From contig CAXKVV010001232.1 in NCBI GenBank assembly GCA_964058805.1, positions 1-40,298 of the forward strand: a DNA stretch of 40,298 bases, read 5' to 3'. Positions 23,801 to 33,898 of this stretch are shown here, in pieces. Under the pieces are notes generated by a model. It was not told where the DNA came from. It saw nothing but the letters and a program-made list of their open reading frames with translations, and did not search any database. Both the position numbers and the translations under genes were made by a program. The number at the start of each line of letters is the position of its first letter. The stretch's first letter is position 1. The DNA comes from Schoenoplectus triqueter. Its lineage: Eukaryota; Streptophyta; Magnoliopsida; Poales; Cyperaceae.

Positions 23801-24176
23801 TAAGGTAACAAATATTCTTTTATTTCATAATTTGTGTGGTGTCAACCCTATAATGCGAAATCAGTAGATTAATGGTCAGTTAAGAGTAATTAAGCCATTT
23901 GAATAGTCAAAACTTCATAATTGTAGCTTAAATTTTACAATTAGGTTTTTATCTCTATGTAGAATAAAAATATAAAATAAAATTTATGTGTAAAATTAAT
24001 TACTGCTATCGGTAAATAAAATATAAATTAAATTTATTTGTAATTGTTATTTGTTTACTCTTATCAACCATAGTTCAAAATTTCAAAACCCTAATTGGAT
24101 ATCATAATATATCTAAAAATTTATTATAAATATGCTAATTGAATTCTTTATAATTTTATATAGTACTTTGACAATA

Positions 24177-27100
24177 ATGGAAGAAGGAACGGGAAAAAGA
24201 TCAAGAACATCTTTGTCGGGTTTTCGCGGGAGTAAAAGAGTTGATGAGAGATATATTGAGTTTAGAAGTGACGGCGTACCGATTGGTGATAATGCATCAA
24301 AATTTGTGAATTATTATGCTATCTTGGTAAGAGATCGGGTGCCATGCACAATTCAAAGTTGGAAGCATGTCAATGTAGAGCTTAAAAATGAGCTTTGGAA
24401 TGAAATTAAGGTATCTCCTAAATCATACACTCTAAACCCTAAACCCTAAATCATACACTAGTTATTACTATATTTATGCACTAATTTATTTGTTTATTTC
24501 AGGAATGGTGGAACATAAAGGACGATATGAATAAAAGAAAAGTCCTAGTGTTAATGGGTGTGCGTTGGAAATCTTGGAAAACTAGATTGGTGAGAGAATA
24601 CATCACCAATGCAGATCTGAAAAAACTGAAGACTCCGTGTGATGACTTCAATATCACATTGGAGCAGTGGGAAGAGTTTGTGAATCAAAAAGCCAGCGAT
24701 GAGTTTAAGGTAACCAAAAAATCTTTCTAATGTAATATTTATCCATTAGTATTGACATGCGATAAGTGCGATTAGTATTAACCATAAAAACTTTCTAATG
24801 TAATAATATTTTTCAATTTGTATTGACAGGCGATAAGTGCGCAAGCACGAATAAATGCTGAAAAGAATTTACATCCTCACAGACTAGGTTCGGGCGGTTA
24901 TAACACCGCCGAGAAAAAATGGAAGGAGAGCGACGTTGTTTCATCGTCCTCATCCTCCTCGGGCATCACTTCAAAAGCCGACCTTAGAACCTTTAGATGG
25001 TACATGGCTAGGTCAAAGCCGACAGCCGAGGGAACTTATGAAATTATGAATCCGGCGACTAAAGAAGTACTTCAATGAGCAGTATGTATAAAAAATCATT
25101 CAAAATATGTACATGTTACTTGTTATGAAATGTTAGATATCATATCGATTGAAATACTTGAATGAAATATTATATACGCTATAATGACAGGAATTGATAA
25201 TTCAAGAAGGATCATTTCAGCCGGACCGCTATAATGACGTCTTGACCAGTTCCATTGGGACGGCTGAGCATCCGGGGAGATTGAGAGGATTTGGTGGCGC
25301 CGGTGTGAAAACTGTGTACGGAAAGGGGTCGAAAGGGAATGCTTCTCACGCTGAATGCATCAGCAAAGCTGAGTTCAACGAGTTATTGGGACAACAAAGG
25401 AAGGAGATGACAGCGCAGTTTAATGATTTATTTCAGAGAATGGTGAGACAAATACCGGCTGATTCGGTATGCATACCACCTTCCACGGATGAAGTTATCC
25501 TCCCGACTCAAGGTAGCTCCAATACCATACATCCGCTTCAGACTATCAAGGTCAATTTATTTATATATTTATTCTCAATTAATCTAAGTTTTGAATGATT
25601 ACTGAAGTATAATTCATGTACTTAACAATTAATTATTTTTTTTATTTCAGGAATCTACACCCTGCAAATTCCTTGTTGAGATAGATAATAAACGATATGA
25701 GGCGGCAATCGGGAGGATTATTCCGACTGGACTCGCCGAGTATATGCACGGCTCTCCAGTCTTACTCGATGAGGTTCGTGTTACTCTCGATGAGGTTAAA
25801 GATGGATTTCAGCACATTTGTGTTCCGTTTCCGCCGCCAAATGGACCGGAGTGGTTCGGTGAGCTTGTTGGATTCTTTATCAAATGACCTATACACCTTA
25901 TCGAGCTTTGTGAGGTATTTTTTTATTTATCTCTATAATTTTAAAATTCATAAATTATTTGTTCACTAATATGTTTAAATGCAGGATAATACACCAAAGA
26001 AATCTATGTCCAACAAGAAAAAAATATTCGAGCCAGAACCAATTTTAAAATCTCGTAGAGAGTCGCTTCTTGATGATGACACCTTACAACGTCTTTCTAG
26101 ACGTTCATTATTTCTATATAAGGTGATCATGATGCAGTCCGTTAGTACGACTTATTTTCCTATCGCATTCTCGGAGCTATTCTTCTACGATGGTGATGCT
26201 TATGTATACGTGACAGATATCATCGAGCTTTTTAAGGATGAATGGCTCAATATCTCGATTCTACAGATTTTCTGCATGTAAGAATAGAATCATAATATTT
26301 CTTTTAGCATTGTAATAATTATTTTAAGACTAATTATTGTATATATTGTAGGGTTTCCCACGATACGTGCAAGAGTTTCTTAATTGACAATTGTAAATTT
26401 ATCGATCCATATTTTTGCACGGAAACACAAATTCAAAGTGATATTGAGCGCACAGTCAATTATTTGGGGCAATGCTTTGTTAAATGCGAGAATCCAAACT
26501 CCTACATGTTTCTTCCGTACATTGAAAGGTTAGAACTTCAAAACTTAATTCATTTGCTTATTTATTTATTGCTTAATTGCTTAATCTCTCCATATTAATA
26601 CATATAAATTGTAGGGGGCATTGGATTCTTTTGATTGTGCGGCTCAAACCCTCTGTTGTTTATGTCGTGGACTCATTGAATCGTAAAGATGAAACATATA
26701 TTATCCAACCAGTATTAAATACGTAAGTTTTTTCTATTATCTTCGATAATTTATTATGTACTGTAATTGATAACTCATATCATTGTTTTATAAGGGCCTT
26801 ACGCTATTATTGGATTGAAAAACAATTCGCTCAAGAAAAAAAAACTCAAGTTCACTTGGAAAACGATTCAGATTTGTAATTCCAAAATTTAAATGATTTA
26901 ATTTTTTTCAGGTGTGTAATTTCTAAGTTTAAATGATTGTTATATAAGGGCCTTACGCTATTATTTCATTTTTTTTCTTGTAACATTTTAGAGTCCAAAC
27001 CAACCAAGCGGTAAAGAGTGCGGCTATTATGTTATGAAATCGATGCATAATATAATAACTACATATTCTAGCAACAAAAATTTACCACAGGTATAAAAAA

Positions 27101-27268
27101 TAAACTTCATATTAATCTTTAATTATCTTACATATTTGTTTGCTTAATCAAACCAATGAAATTTTAATTTTTTAATAGGCTATCAAACCAGCTCTTCAAT
27201 CTTATCCACTGGAAGATATCGAAGAAATTAAGGAGATGGTTGTAAATTATATTGCATCTAATATTTGA
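24177..27268 (+). pseudogene. TNPA-like / Ulp1 (C48) protease fusion gene of CACTA, 11 exons, two stop codons
   Basis: Exons fit GT-AG rules at 24177-24410, 24503-24709, 24830-25081, 25191-25550, 25651-25914, 25985-26277, 26352-26528, 26615-26722, 26795-26875, 26994-27090 and 27179-27268. All phases match, giving 720 codons plus stop. The N-terminal part is Transposase_24/TNPA-like (VRWKSWKTRLVREYI, QWEEFV, GTAEHPGRLRGFGG). Exon 5 resembles a DUF8039-type domain. Exons 6-11 are a Ulp1-type cysteine protease: LNISILQIFC, GHWILLIV (His598), VVDSL (Asp615), NQPSGKECGYYVM (Cys668). Upstream lie a leader exon ending at 23804 and an intron. Two in-frame TGA codons (25076, codon 230; 25885, codon 430, where the family pattern suggests Trp) break an otherwise complete gene. 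A downstream start or readthrough cannot be excluded. Ulp1-type domains normally cleave SUMO-like modifiers. Confidence 0.85.
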
Positions 27269-27454
27269 TAAATTTTTTTATATTTTTTTTCTGTTATTTG
27301 TAATGTTTAGTTACTTATATGATATTGATCAGTTATTTAGTGAGTTATACTTGTGTTATATTTTTGTGTTATATTTGTATGTGTTTGTTTATATATATGG
27401 CTGGTATATGGACCAGTCACAGAAAATAAAAAATTTATTAAAAAAAATATATGT

Positions 27455-27825
27455 TTAGAGCCGGTTATTCAAAGAAACCGGTTTTAATGTGGTATTTTAT
27501 TACAATCGCAGAAGTAAAATAGAACCGGTTATTGAATAACCGGTTTTAATGGAAGAAGTAAATTAGAACCGGTTATCCCATAACCGGTTTTAAATGAAGT
27601 CAATTAGCACCGGTTATCCTGTAACCGGTTTTAAATGAAGTAAAATAGAACCGGTTATTGAATAACCGGTTTTAATTGTTCAAAATAAATTAGCACCGGT
27701 TTTGTTAAACCGGTTTTAAATATTTTATTTTAACACCGGTTATAAACCTTTAGCACCGCTTACTTTTATAACCGGTTTATAACCGGTGCTAAATTGTTTA
27801 TAAAACCGGTTTTAATTCTTTTTTC
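27455..27825. repeat. 3' subterminal AACCGGTT repeat array of CACTA
   Basis: About fifteen motifs of the type TAGAACCGGTTATTGAATAACCGGTTTTAAT, paired as palindromes up to the right terminal repeat. Matches the 5' array in motif and spacing. Confidence 0.88.
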
Positions 27826-27835
27826 TCTGGTAGTG

Positions 27836-27838
27836 TTT
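27836..27838. other. Right TTT target-site duplication of CACTA
   Basis: Directly follows ...CTGGTAGTG and matches 12314-12316. Confidence 0.85.
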
Positions 27839-27938
27839 TACCAGCTTCGTTGATGTATGCCTCAGAGTAGTGAGCACAGCTGATGAGCAGGAAAGTTGCT
27901 AATAGTTGAGCGATCATTTGGTTGGATACATATCTCAT
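27836..27938 (-). pseudogene. RALF-like gene 1, 5' part (signal peptide), split by CACTA
   Basis: The ATG is at 27938-27936 on the minus strand (GCAACAATGAG, good plant context). The frame reads MRYVSNQMIAQLLATFLLIS then CAHYSEAYINEAGK and runs into the transposon after 34 codons. The hydrophobic core (residues about 9-20) with a short polar stretch after it is a signal peptide for secretion. The rest of the gene is at 12096-12316. A TATAAA lies 90 bp upstream (28028-28033). The pseudogene at 28351-28471 is a paralogue of this segment and shares FLLISCA and the following residues. Confidence 0.85.
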
Positions 27939-28027
27939 TGTTGCTAGCTATATCCTTGTTAATTTTTTTTTGTTTAATTGCTTGCGCAGGCATATGTTGC
28001 AAAACATCTACAAGAAGAGGCCATCAT

Positions 28028-28033
28028 TTATAG
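28028..28033 (-). promoter_or_regulatory. TATA box of RALF-like gene 1
   Basis: On the minus strand CGCTATAAATGATGG lies 90 bp before the ATG at 27938. In the paralogous upstream region of copy 2 the same place reads CATTAATAACGG, so the box is degraded there. Confidence 0.55.
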
Positions 28034-28350
28034 CGGGATCAGACTGCTAAAGTGTGTGAACACATTTTGTGCGTGCAACTTCACCTTGGGAGCGTTTGCA
28101 AATTGGAGGGACCACGCATTAACACTCTATATGTTAGCCACTGCAGTTTAAGGGCAAATTAATTGCGCTTTCTGTTAATTATCATAGGTTGCAAAGAAGG
28201 CATGAATAGGCAAGCAATTAGACACCGTATAATATATATACATATCCAATAGCCGAAGTTAATTCTGATCTGTGGTCAGAATGCAGATGGGTTTTAATTT
28301 ATAAAGATATTTAATCACAATTCCCAAATGAACTGAGAAACTTATTTTGC

Positions 28351-28471
28351 TCAGATGCCTGCATGGACAGTTTTATCAGCTTCATCAATGTATGCCTTGG
28401 AGTATTGAGCACAGCTGATGAGCAGGAAAGTTATTAATAGTGCAGTGATAATTTTGGTTGGATATTTCAAT
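28351..28471 (-). pseudogene. RALF-like gene 2, decayed 5' remnant
   Basis: Aligning the minus strand with gene 1 gives 5' leader AGCAACATTGAAATATCC against AGCAACAATGAGATATGTATCC: the start codon is ATT instead of ATG and two bases are missing a few codons later. In the shifted frame the signal-peptide core survives (TALLITFLLISCAQYSKAY, then IDEADK), ending at a TGA (28351-28353) near the point where gene 1 carries the CACTA. No mature-peptide part follows; the DNA passes straight into the gene 1 upstream region. Not functional. Confidence 0.75.
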
Positions 28472-28568
28472 GTTGCTATATTCTTGTTATTTTTGTTTTA
28501 TTGCTTGGAAGGGCTAGCTTCTTTTCGAACTTTTACCAGAAGAGGCCGTTATTAATGGGTTCGGAGCA

Positions 28569-28736
28569 GCAGGAGGCAGGGGCGGATCCAAGGTAGGCGC
28601 CAGCCGGCGCCCGAGCACCCCCTCGGTTCACTGAAAAATAAAGGTCGTATGATAAAAAATAAAAATTTTTTTGACCCGAATATTCTATTTATTTGAACCG
28701 GGCACCCCCTATCGATCGTTTCTGGCTCCGCCCCTG
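28569..28736. mobile_element. hAT-like MITE with 7/8-bp target duplication
   Basis: The element (about 28576/28577-28736) has terminal inverted repeats CAGGGGCGGATCCA / CAGGGGCGGAGCCA and is about 160 bp long. GCAGGAG precedes it (28569-28575) and GCAGGAG follows it (28737-28743), consistent with an 8-bp hAT duplication with one mismatch. It lies in the upstream region of RALF-like pseudogene 2. Confidence 0.7.
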
Positions 28737-28743
28737 GCAGGAG

Positions 28744-28895
28744 CGAAATCAGAAACGATCGATAAGGGGTGTGCCACACCTGGATCAAAGAAAACTTTAT
28801 TTTTTACTGCACAAATTTTATTTTTCAGTGAATCAATATAGTGCTCGGGCGCCTACTGGCGCCCATCTTGATGTCGCCCATGCGGAGCAGGTCCG
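28744..28895. mobile_element. Second, inverted copy of the same MITE
   Basis: Reverse-complement blocks of the first copy recur in reversed order: AGAAACGATCGATA, ACTTTATTTTTTA, TTTATTTTTCAGTGAA, GTGCTCGGGCGCCTACTGGCGCC. The outer GGGGCGGA end is degraded (GATGTCGCCCATG). Together with the first copy it forms a hairpin of about 150-bp arms. Confidence 0.75.
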
Positions 28896-29524
28896 AAGGG
28901 GTTCGGACAACAATCGCTCCAAATTGCGCTTTAATCCTTTGATGTTTCAATTTTAGTAATAACAGAAGGCGGCATACTCTTCAAAAAATTAATAGAAGGG
29001 GCACACAGACAATTAATGCTCTTTAAAACAAAATAATTAGGTTCTTTTTAATTTTTTCATTCACTACAGAAAATAGAGATCATCATTCATCAGTGACATG
29101 CTTTTAAGGTTTGTGGAATGAAAAAAGATAATACAATTATTGTTTCTTGTTTCCATTCTACTTCTTGATTAGAATTCAATCTGAATCTTAATTATACTTA
29201 AAATATCTAGCATTAAATATGATACATATATTGAGAGCATAGACAACTGAAATATTGAAAGTACTTTCAACGGAGACAAATTCTTTAGAATACAATTAGA
29301 TGTTGTATCTGTCCAGTTCTTTCAATAACTGGAGTGCAATAAGCAAAAAATAAAGCTGTCTATTATGTATGAGGAGTATAAATTCGTATTTCATTCTGCA
29401 TCTACTTCTTCGCTGAATCAGACGATGTAGAACAGTAGAAGTCCTTTGGACAGCATAATTAATCTTCCAAAGGGTTTTGGACCTGTTCCCAGCCCATTAT
29501 TTTTAGGGGATAAGACTCTGGATA

Positions 29525-29800
29525 ATTGTTGTGTGTAAACGCATTTTGTGCGTACAACTTTACTTTAATTGGGTGCGTTTGCCAATTGAAGGGACCACGC
29601 ATTAGCAAGCTTTATGTTAGACCCGTTAGTTTAAGGGCCTAGTAATGGTGTATACTGTTATAATAGCTTATTAGGTTGCAATTTGCAAAGAAGGCATGAA
29701 TATGCAAGCAATTGGATACCATATTATAATATATCCAATAGCCGAAGTTCAGATGCTGTGGTCAATTGGTTTCATAATACATATGGGTTTTAAATTTTTA
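29525..29800 (-). promoter_or_regulatory. Duplicated RALF upstream segment (copy of 28050-28300)
   Basis: Collinear with the gene 1 upstream region: RTTTGTGCGTRCAACTT, GAAGGGACCACGCATTA, TTAAGGGC, GCAAAGAAGGCATGAATA, GCAAGCAATT, ATATCCAATAGCCGAAGTT. A third relative lies at about 35745-35850. It presumably belonged to RALF pseudogene 2, now separated from it by about 1 kb of inserted DNA (28569 to about 29520). Confidence 0.75.
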
Positions 29801-30530
29801 ATCACAACTGAAGTTCTGATCGGCGTTTGGTTTACAAATGGAATGAACTTAAGTATCTACTTTTTTACAAACAAATTGATCAATTAATCTCCATTAAGAA
29901 AATGCAAATCTAAGCTTATGAATTTTATTTTCTTTTTGTTTTTGTGTATTTAAAACCGGCCGATTGTTGAACAACGGATAGGAGCTCTTAGTCGATACAA
30001 AATGAGAAACAATAATTAAGAAAAGTGACGAAGCAATGAACTCACGACTGATGAAATCTGGTTATAGAAGATTAAAAAGATAATTGCATTCAATTGTGTT
30101 GGGTATGTATCTTTATTTACTAGGATCGGATCATGCAATTGAAATGGCTGGTACCAACTACACCTCACAAGTCAATTCACAAAGCAAAGGTGGAACCAGC
30201 ATTGTCGAAAAGAGCAAATGCCAAAGTTTACATTTTTTTTTATAAGCTTGGCAGAGGCTGCCAAGGCATGTCAAAGTTTACATTAGAAGTATAACTTTCT
30301 GTATGTATTCAATTATAATTTCACCCCATAAAATATATGAAACATATCCAATATCCAAAATGTAAAAAATTAATCCTATCTTCTATCGAAATATAATAAA
30401 ATGTATTACTGTTACTATTAATGGCTGTCAGATATTACATGCTCTTAGTTTTAATAAAAGAATAGTTCAACCTGTCTTTTTTCGTTTATTATAATATGGA
30501 TGGGTTTATCAATGGGAGTTACTTGACGTG
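29801..30530. repeat. Segmental duplication block A (homologous to 35.9-37.95 kb)
   Basis: Landmarks shared in the same order with block B: ATTGATCAA-TCTCCAT (29876/35929), TAGGAGCTCTTAG (about 29990/37129), GACGAAGCAAT (30027/37175), AATGAAATCTGG (about 30050/37422), GGCTGGTACCAACTA (30146/37640), GGATGGGTTTATCAA (30498/37935). No open gene is visible in either block. Confidence 0.8.
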
Positions 30531-30779
30531 TAGAGGTGATAATCAAGGAGTTAGGGTTGGTCAGATCAGAGTTGAGCTGAGTCGTATCAATTTATACTTT
30601 GATTTTTTTTTCAAATCTCATATTGATTTGGATTGGATTACATATTATTTGATCTCGAGTCAGATTAAATTAAGTCGGGTTCAAATCAGATAAAATCAAT
30701 ATAATTTAAAAAAAAATCTGATTAGATTCAGATCTGAATGGATAGTATTAGTTCCTCAAATCAGGTTTAGCCACCTCTA
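30531..30779. mobile_element. hAT-like MITE, TAGAGGTG ends
   Basis: The left end TAGAGGTGATAA and the right end CACCTCTA (TAGAGGTGGCTAAAC in reverse) are terminal inverted repeats around 249 bp. The paralogous block B reads GGGTTTATCAACAGGAGTGACC-AGTACTGTGAAGTGTGA across the same point without the element, an empty-site comparison. The flanking duplication is degraded. Confidence 0.7.
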
Positions 30780-31193
30780 ACTACGAGTGTAAAAGTGTGA
30801 TCTCAAATATATGGTGTTGCTGGTGCATGCGCGATGGATGCACAAGCACAACTGGCGTCTTTCTTTTTCTCTCTTTTTGTTGGAAAAGCCAAGTAGGTAC
30901 GAGCATTATCACACAAAAAGAAAAGGTGCAAAAAAAAGCAGCAAAAATGACTCTGCTTAATAATAATTTCTGATTATTAAGGATCATTAGTGAAACTTTT
31001 AGTAAAAAATGTTAATAAACCGATAATTTAAAATCTAATTAATATTTTTGAGTTTTGAACATAAAATAATTTACTTATTGGTCTATTCAATGACTTTGGA
31101 TAGCAGGAAAATCCTTCCCATATAGATCGAGCAGGTAATCCGGTTCCAATTTGTAGACACCTTTCTGTTCTTTCCCTTATTAGATGAAGGATG
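30780..31193. other. Intergenic DNA, end of block A
   Basis: GTGCATGCGC (30824) corresponds to 37995 in block B. Beyond about 30960 no homology to block B or gene is seen. The minus-strand open frames here are short and unsupported. Confidence 0.4.
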
Positions 31194-31542
31194 GGGATCA
31201 CTTGACAATGGTTATTTTGATAATCTTGACAATGAATTATTAAATAAATATGAAAGAAAAATTTTATAATTAGAAACAAGTTTATAGATGTATTTTTCTA
31301 TTTATAGATTGATGGTCATTTGAATTTCATGTAATTTTATTATCATTTGATACTTCATCAACGACCGTTACAAATTATATAAAATTTTGATAGTTTTTGA
31401 TAAAGTATCAAACGATAATGAAATGATATGAAACTTGAATGACCAGCAATCTATAAGTAGAAAAATATATCTATAATTTTTTTAATATTTATTTAGGAGT
31501 CTGTTGTCAAAATTATCAAAATAACTATTGTCAAGTGATCCC
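31194..31542. mobile_element. Foldback MITE, copy 1
   Basis: Both ends read inward GGGATCACTTGACAAT-GTTATTTTGATAAT-TTGACAA. The arms continue to pair through TATTTTTCTA-TTATAGATTG-TGGTCATT to the middle, so almost the whole 350 bp is an imperfect palindrome. A second copy is at 32910-33267. I see no certain target duplication. Confidence 0.85.
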
Positions 31543-31719
31543 ATCTTCAGATGAAATAGCTACTTATGAGCTAAGCATGATGCAACAGATACCTCAATCT
31601 TAATGAAACGAAAAGATGCAACGAGTAAATGTTAATTGGGTTGATCCAATTTATATTTATTTATTTTCAAATATAATTTATTTTCTATATGTAGGGAAGC
31701 ATGCATTCACAGATTTAAT

Positions 31720-32243
31720 TAGAGCTGACAAAAAAGCTCGTGGCTTGTGACTCGTTTGGTATTAACTCGCTATTAGCTCATTCGTTAGTGGATCAAACTG
31801 TAAACAAGCTGGTCCATTAAGCTCATTAATAAGTCAAGTTTGAGTTTCTATTGGCTCCGCTCATTAGACTTGTTAAGCTTGATAAACTATTAATATTTAT
31901 TACTTATATTATAAATTTTTAGTATAATAAATAGTTTTATAGTATGACATATACTTAAATTATTATATCAAATTTGTGTGAAATATATTATCATTATTTA
32001 TTTTATTAATTTATTTTATTAATTTTTATATAAATTTTGAGATAAAATATCATAAAAAATATTATTAACTATTAAATAAGTTTTAAGGAGCCTTAATGAA
32101 CTAGTTTGATTATCTCGTTCATATAACGAGTCAATTACAAATTAAGACCTTTGACTCAGAAGTATTTAACGATCTGAGTCGACTTGGCCCGTTAAGCCAA
32201 TGAGCCGAGCATGTTGAGTTGGCTTGGCTTGTTGCCAGCCCTA
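31720..32243. mobile_element. hAT-like MITE with GCTCGT-rich ends
   Basis: Ends are TAGAGCTGACAA (left) and TAGGGCTGGCAA (right, reversed). Flanks GATTTAAT (31712-31719) and GATCCAAT (32244-32251) match at 6 of 8 positions, consistent with an aged hAT duplication. The outer parts hold GCTCGT/ACGAGC-type repeats and the middle is AT-rich. Confidence 0.7.
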
Positions 32244-32251
32244 GATCCAAT

Positions 32252-32909
32252 GAGCTTGATGGGACGGTGACTGTTGGCAGATGAACTAGCGAAATGACAT
32301 CCTCTGGAGAGCAAAAAAAGCTCTCCAGGTGGAGTACTTTTGGTCTGATCCATTCGATCAGAGATCAACGGTCTTGATTTAATAATAATAAACTCCCGTG
32401 CATAAAAAATCATGTTTAGATTTCCCCACAACTGTTGTGATTAAAACGAGCCGTTATGATTAACCTTTGAAAACTCTTCACAAAAAATCATGGCGAGAGG
32501 ATGCGTTCCCATGAACTTGCATCATTAGACGGGCCGAATGCATATAATATAAATAAATTCTACAAATGGTCTTAATTTGAAGTATCAATTCGTTAAAGGC
32601 ATTAAAATTAACAATTTAAAATATCACTTCATTATCAATTTTTTTTTATTTTGGATGGAGATTTCTTAACAACTATTTTAATAAATTAAATTTACTGGTC
32701 CTTGATTTATTTAAATCAAATGAAATTTGAAACATAGCTTCAAAATATGTTTACATTGATTTTAAATTTTTTTATAAATTTATTTGATATTGTTTGTGAT
32801 GTTGTCAAAATAATTAATTATCAAGGGGTATAGTAATAAATATAGCATTAATGTTTGTTTTATTGTCATCTAATTAAAACTTTTTTTTATAAATATTATA
32901 AGATGAGAA
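32252..32909. other. Intergenic DNA, no gene; short hairpin at 32304-32328
   Basis: CTGGAGAGC (32304-32312) and GCTCTCCAG (32320-32328) flank an A7 loop, forming a perfect 9-bp stem. TCAACGGTCTTGATTT nearby is the type of phrase common in dispersed plant repeats. Otherwise AT-rich with no supported feature. Confidence 0.5.
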
Positions 32910-33267
32910 GGGATCAGTTAATAATGGGTTATCTTGATAATTTTGACAATAGATTTATAAATAGATACAAAAATCTTAAAATGAAAAACAAGCTTATAAA
33001 TATATTTTTCTACCAATAGATTGACGGTCATTAAAATTTCATTATCATTTGATAGTCCATCAAAGACTATCAAATTTTCATACAATTTGCAATAGTTTCA
33101 ATTTAACGATATTTAATGGACTATCAAATGATAATGAAATTATATAAAATTTGAATGATCATCAATTTATCAGTAGAAGAACATATCTCTATTTTTTAAG
33201 TATTTTTTATATTTATTAAGAAGCTCATTGACAAGATTATCAAAATAACACATTGTCAACCGATCCC
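32910..33267. mobile_element. Foldback MITE, copy 2
   Basis: Ends GGGATCAGTTAATAATGGGT (left) and GGGATCGGTTGACAATGTGT (right, reversed), then TATTTTGATAATYTTGACAA, as in the copy at 31194-31542. Internal blocks ATTATCATTTGATAGTCCATCA and its inverse are also shared. Copies 1 and 2 are diverged, so they inserted or duplicated long ago. Confidence 0.85.
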
Positions 33268-33603
33268 ACTCTTATAAAATATGCTAATATGATATGTAAG
33301 TGAATGTGGATATTTTTTTTAGTATTGATAATGATAACATTAATTCATCACAAATAAAAATTATGAACGATAAAAAAATAATAATTTTTTGAAACTCTAA
33401 AAAGACTAAAATAATAATAAAGTGATACTTTACGAATCAAAATTGATACGTTTGAGCATCAAATATTTTATTTAACGAGCAAGTTAATACATCATTGACA
33501 ACAGAAATTTGCTTGTTAATTACAACACAATAACGCTTATTAGGTGTAATAGAACAGAAAGACCATGCATGTAAATAAGCCGACTAAAGCAAATGATGGC
33601 TAG

Positions 33604-33890
33604 CTTTTCCAACCTGCAAGTATTTGAAAAACAGAGGAATTAATAATACGCCATGCAATATTATCAGCACATCCAGCGTGCTGCTGGCGTGCTGCGACCA
33701 ACCGTAGTGTGAACTATATATGTGGCCATGTGGGTATATGCAAGCGGATTGGTTTATTTAAATTTTAATCTAATCGTTAAATTTACAATTTTCTTGTAAT
33801 TCTTTGGTTAAATTTACAATTTTCTAAGTCATTGGCTTTTTCTGACCTGCAAATTCAAGTATTTTGAAGAACAGAGGAATTAATAATAAT
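33604..33890. repeat. Local direct repeat downstream of RALF-like gene 3
   Basis: GCTTTTCCAACCTGCAAGTATTTGAAAAACAGAGGAATTAATAATA (about 33604-33650, given as positions with key block ACAGAGGAATTAATAATA) recurs at about 33836-33889 as GCTTTTTCTGACCTGCAA ... ACAGAGGAATTAATAATA. A second pair (GTTAAATTTACAATTTTCT) is at about 33776 and 33807. It lies at the 3' end of the RALF gene and may be a duplicated 3' UTR segment. Confidence 0.75.
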
Positions 33891-33898
33891 AAACCAGT

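Larger units (their letters stand above)
12317..27835 (+). mobile_element. En/Spm-type (CACTA) DNA transposon, 15.5 kb, with nested insertion
   Basis: The ends are CACTACCAGAAAAA (left) and the reverse complement of CACTACCAGAGAAAA (right), flanked by TTT on both sides. Inside each end lie arrays of AACCGGTT-type subterminal repeats, the expected binding sites of a TNPA-like protein. It carries a TNP2-type transposase gene followed by a TNPA-like/Ulp1 gene, both on the plus strand. Without the nested 13728-20670 insertion and its duplicated 5 bp the element is about 8.6 kb. It sits in the coding exon of a RALF-like gene in opposite orientation. The transposase is broken, so the copy is not autonomous now. 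Confidence 0.93.
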
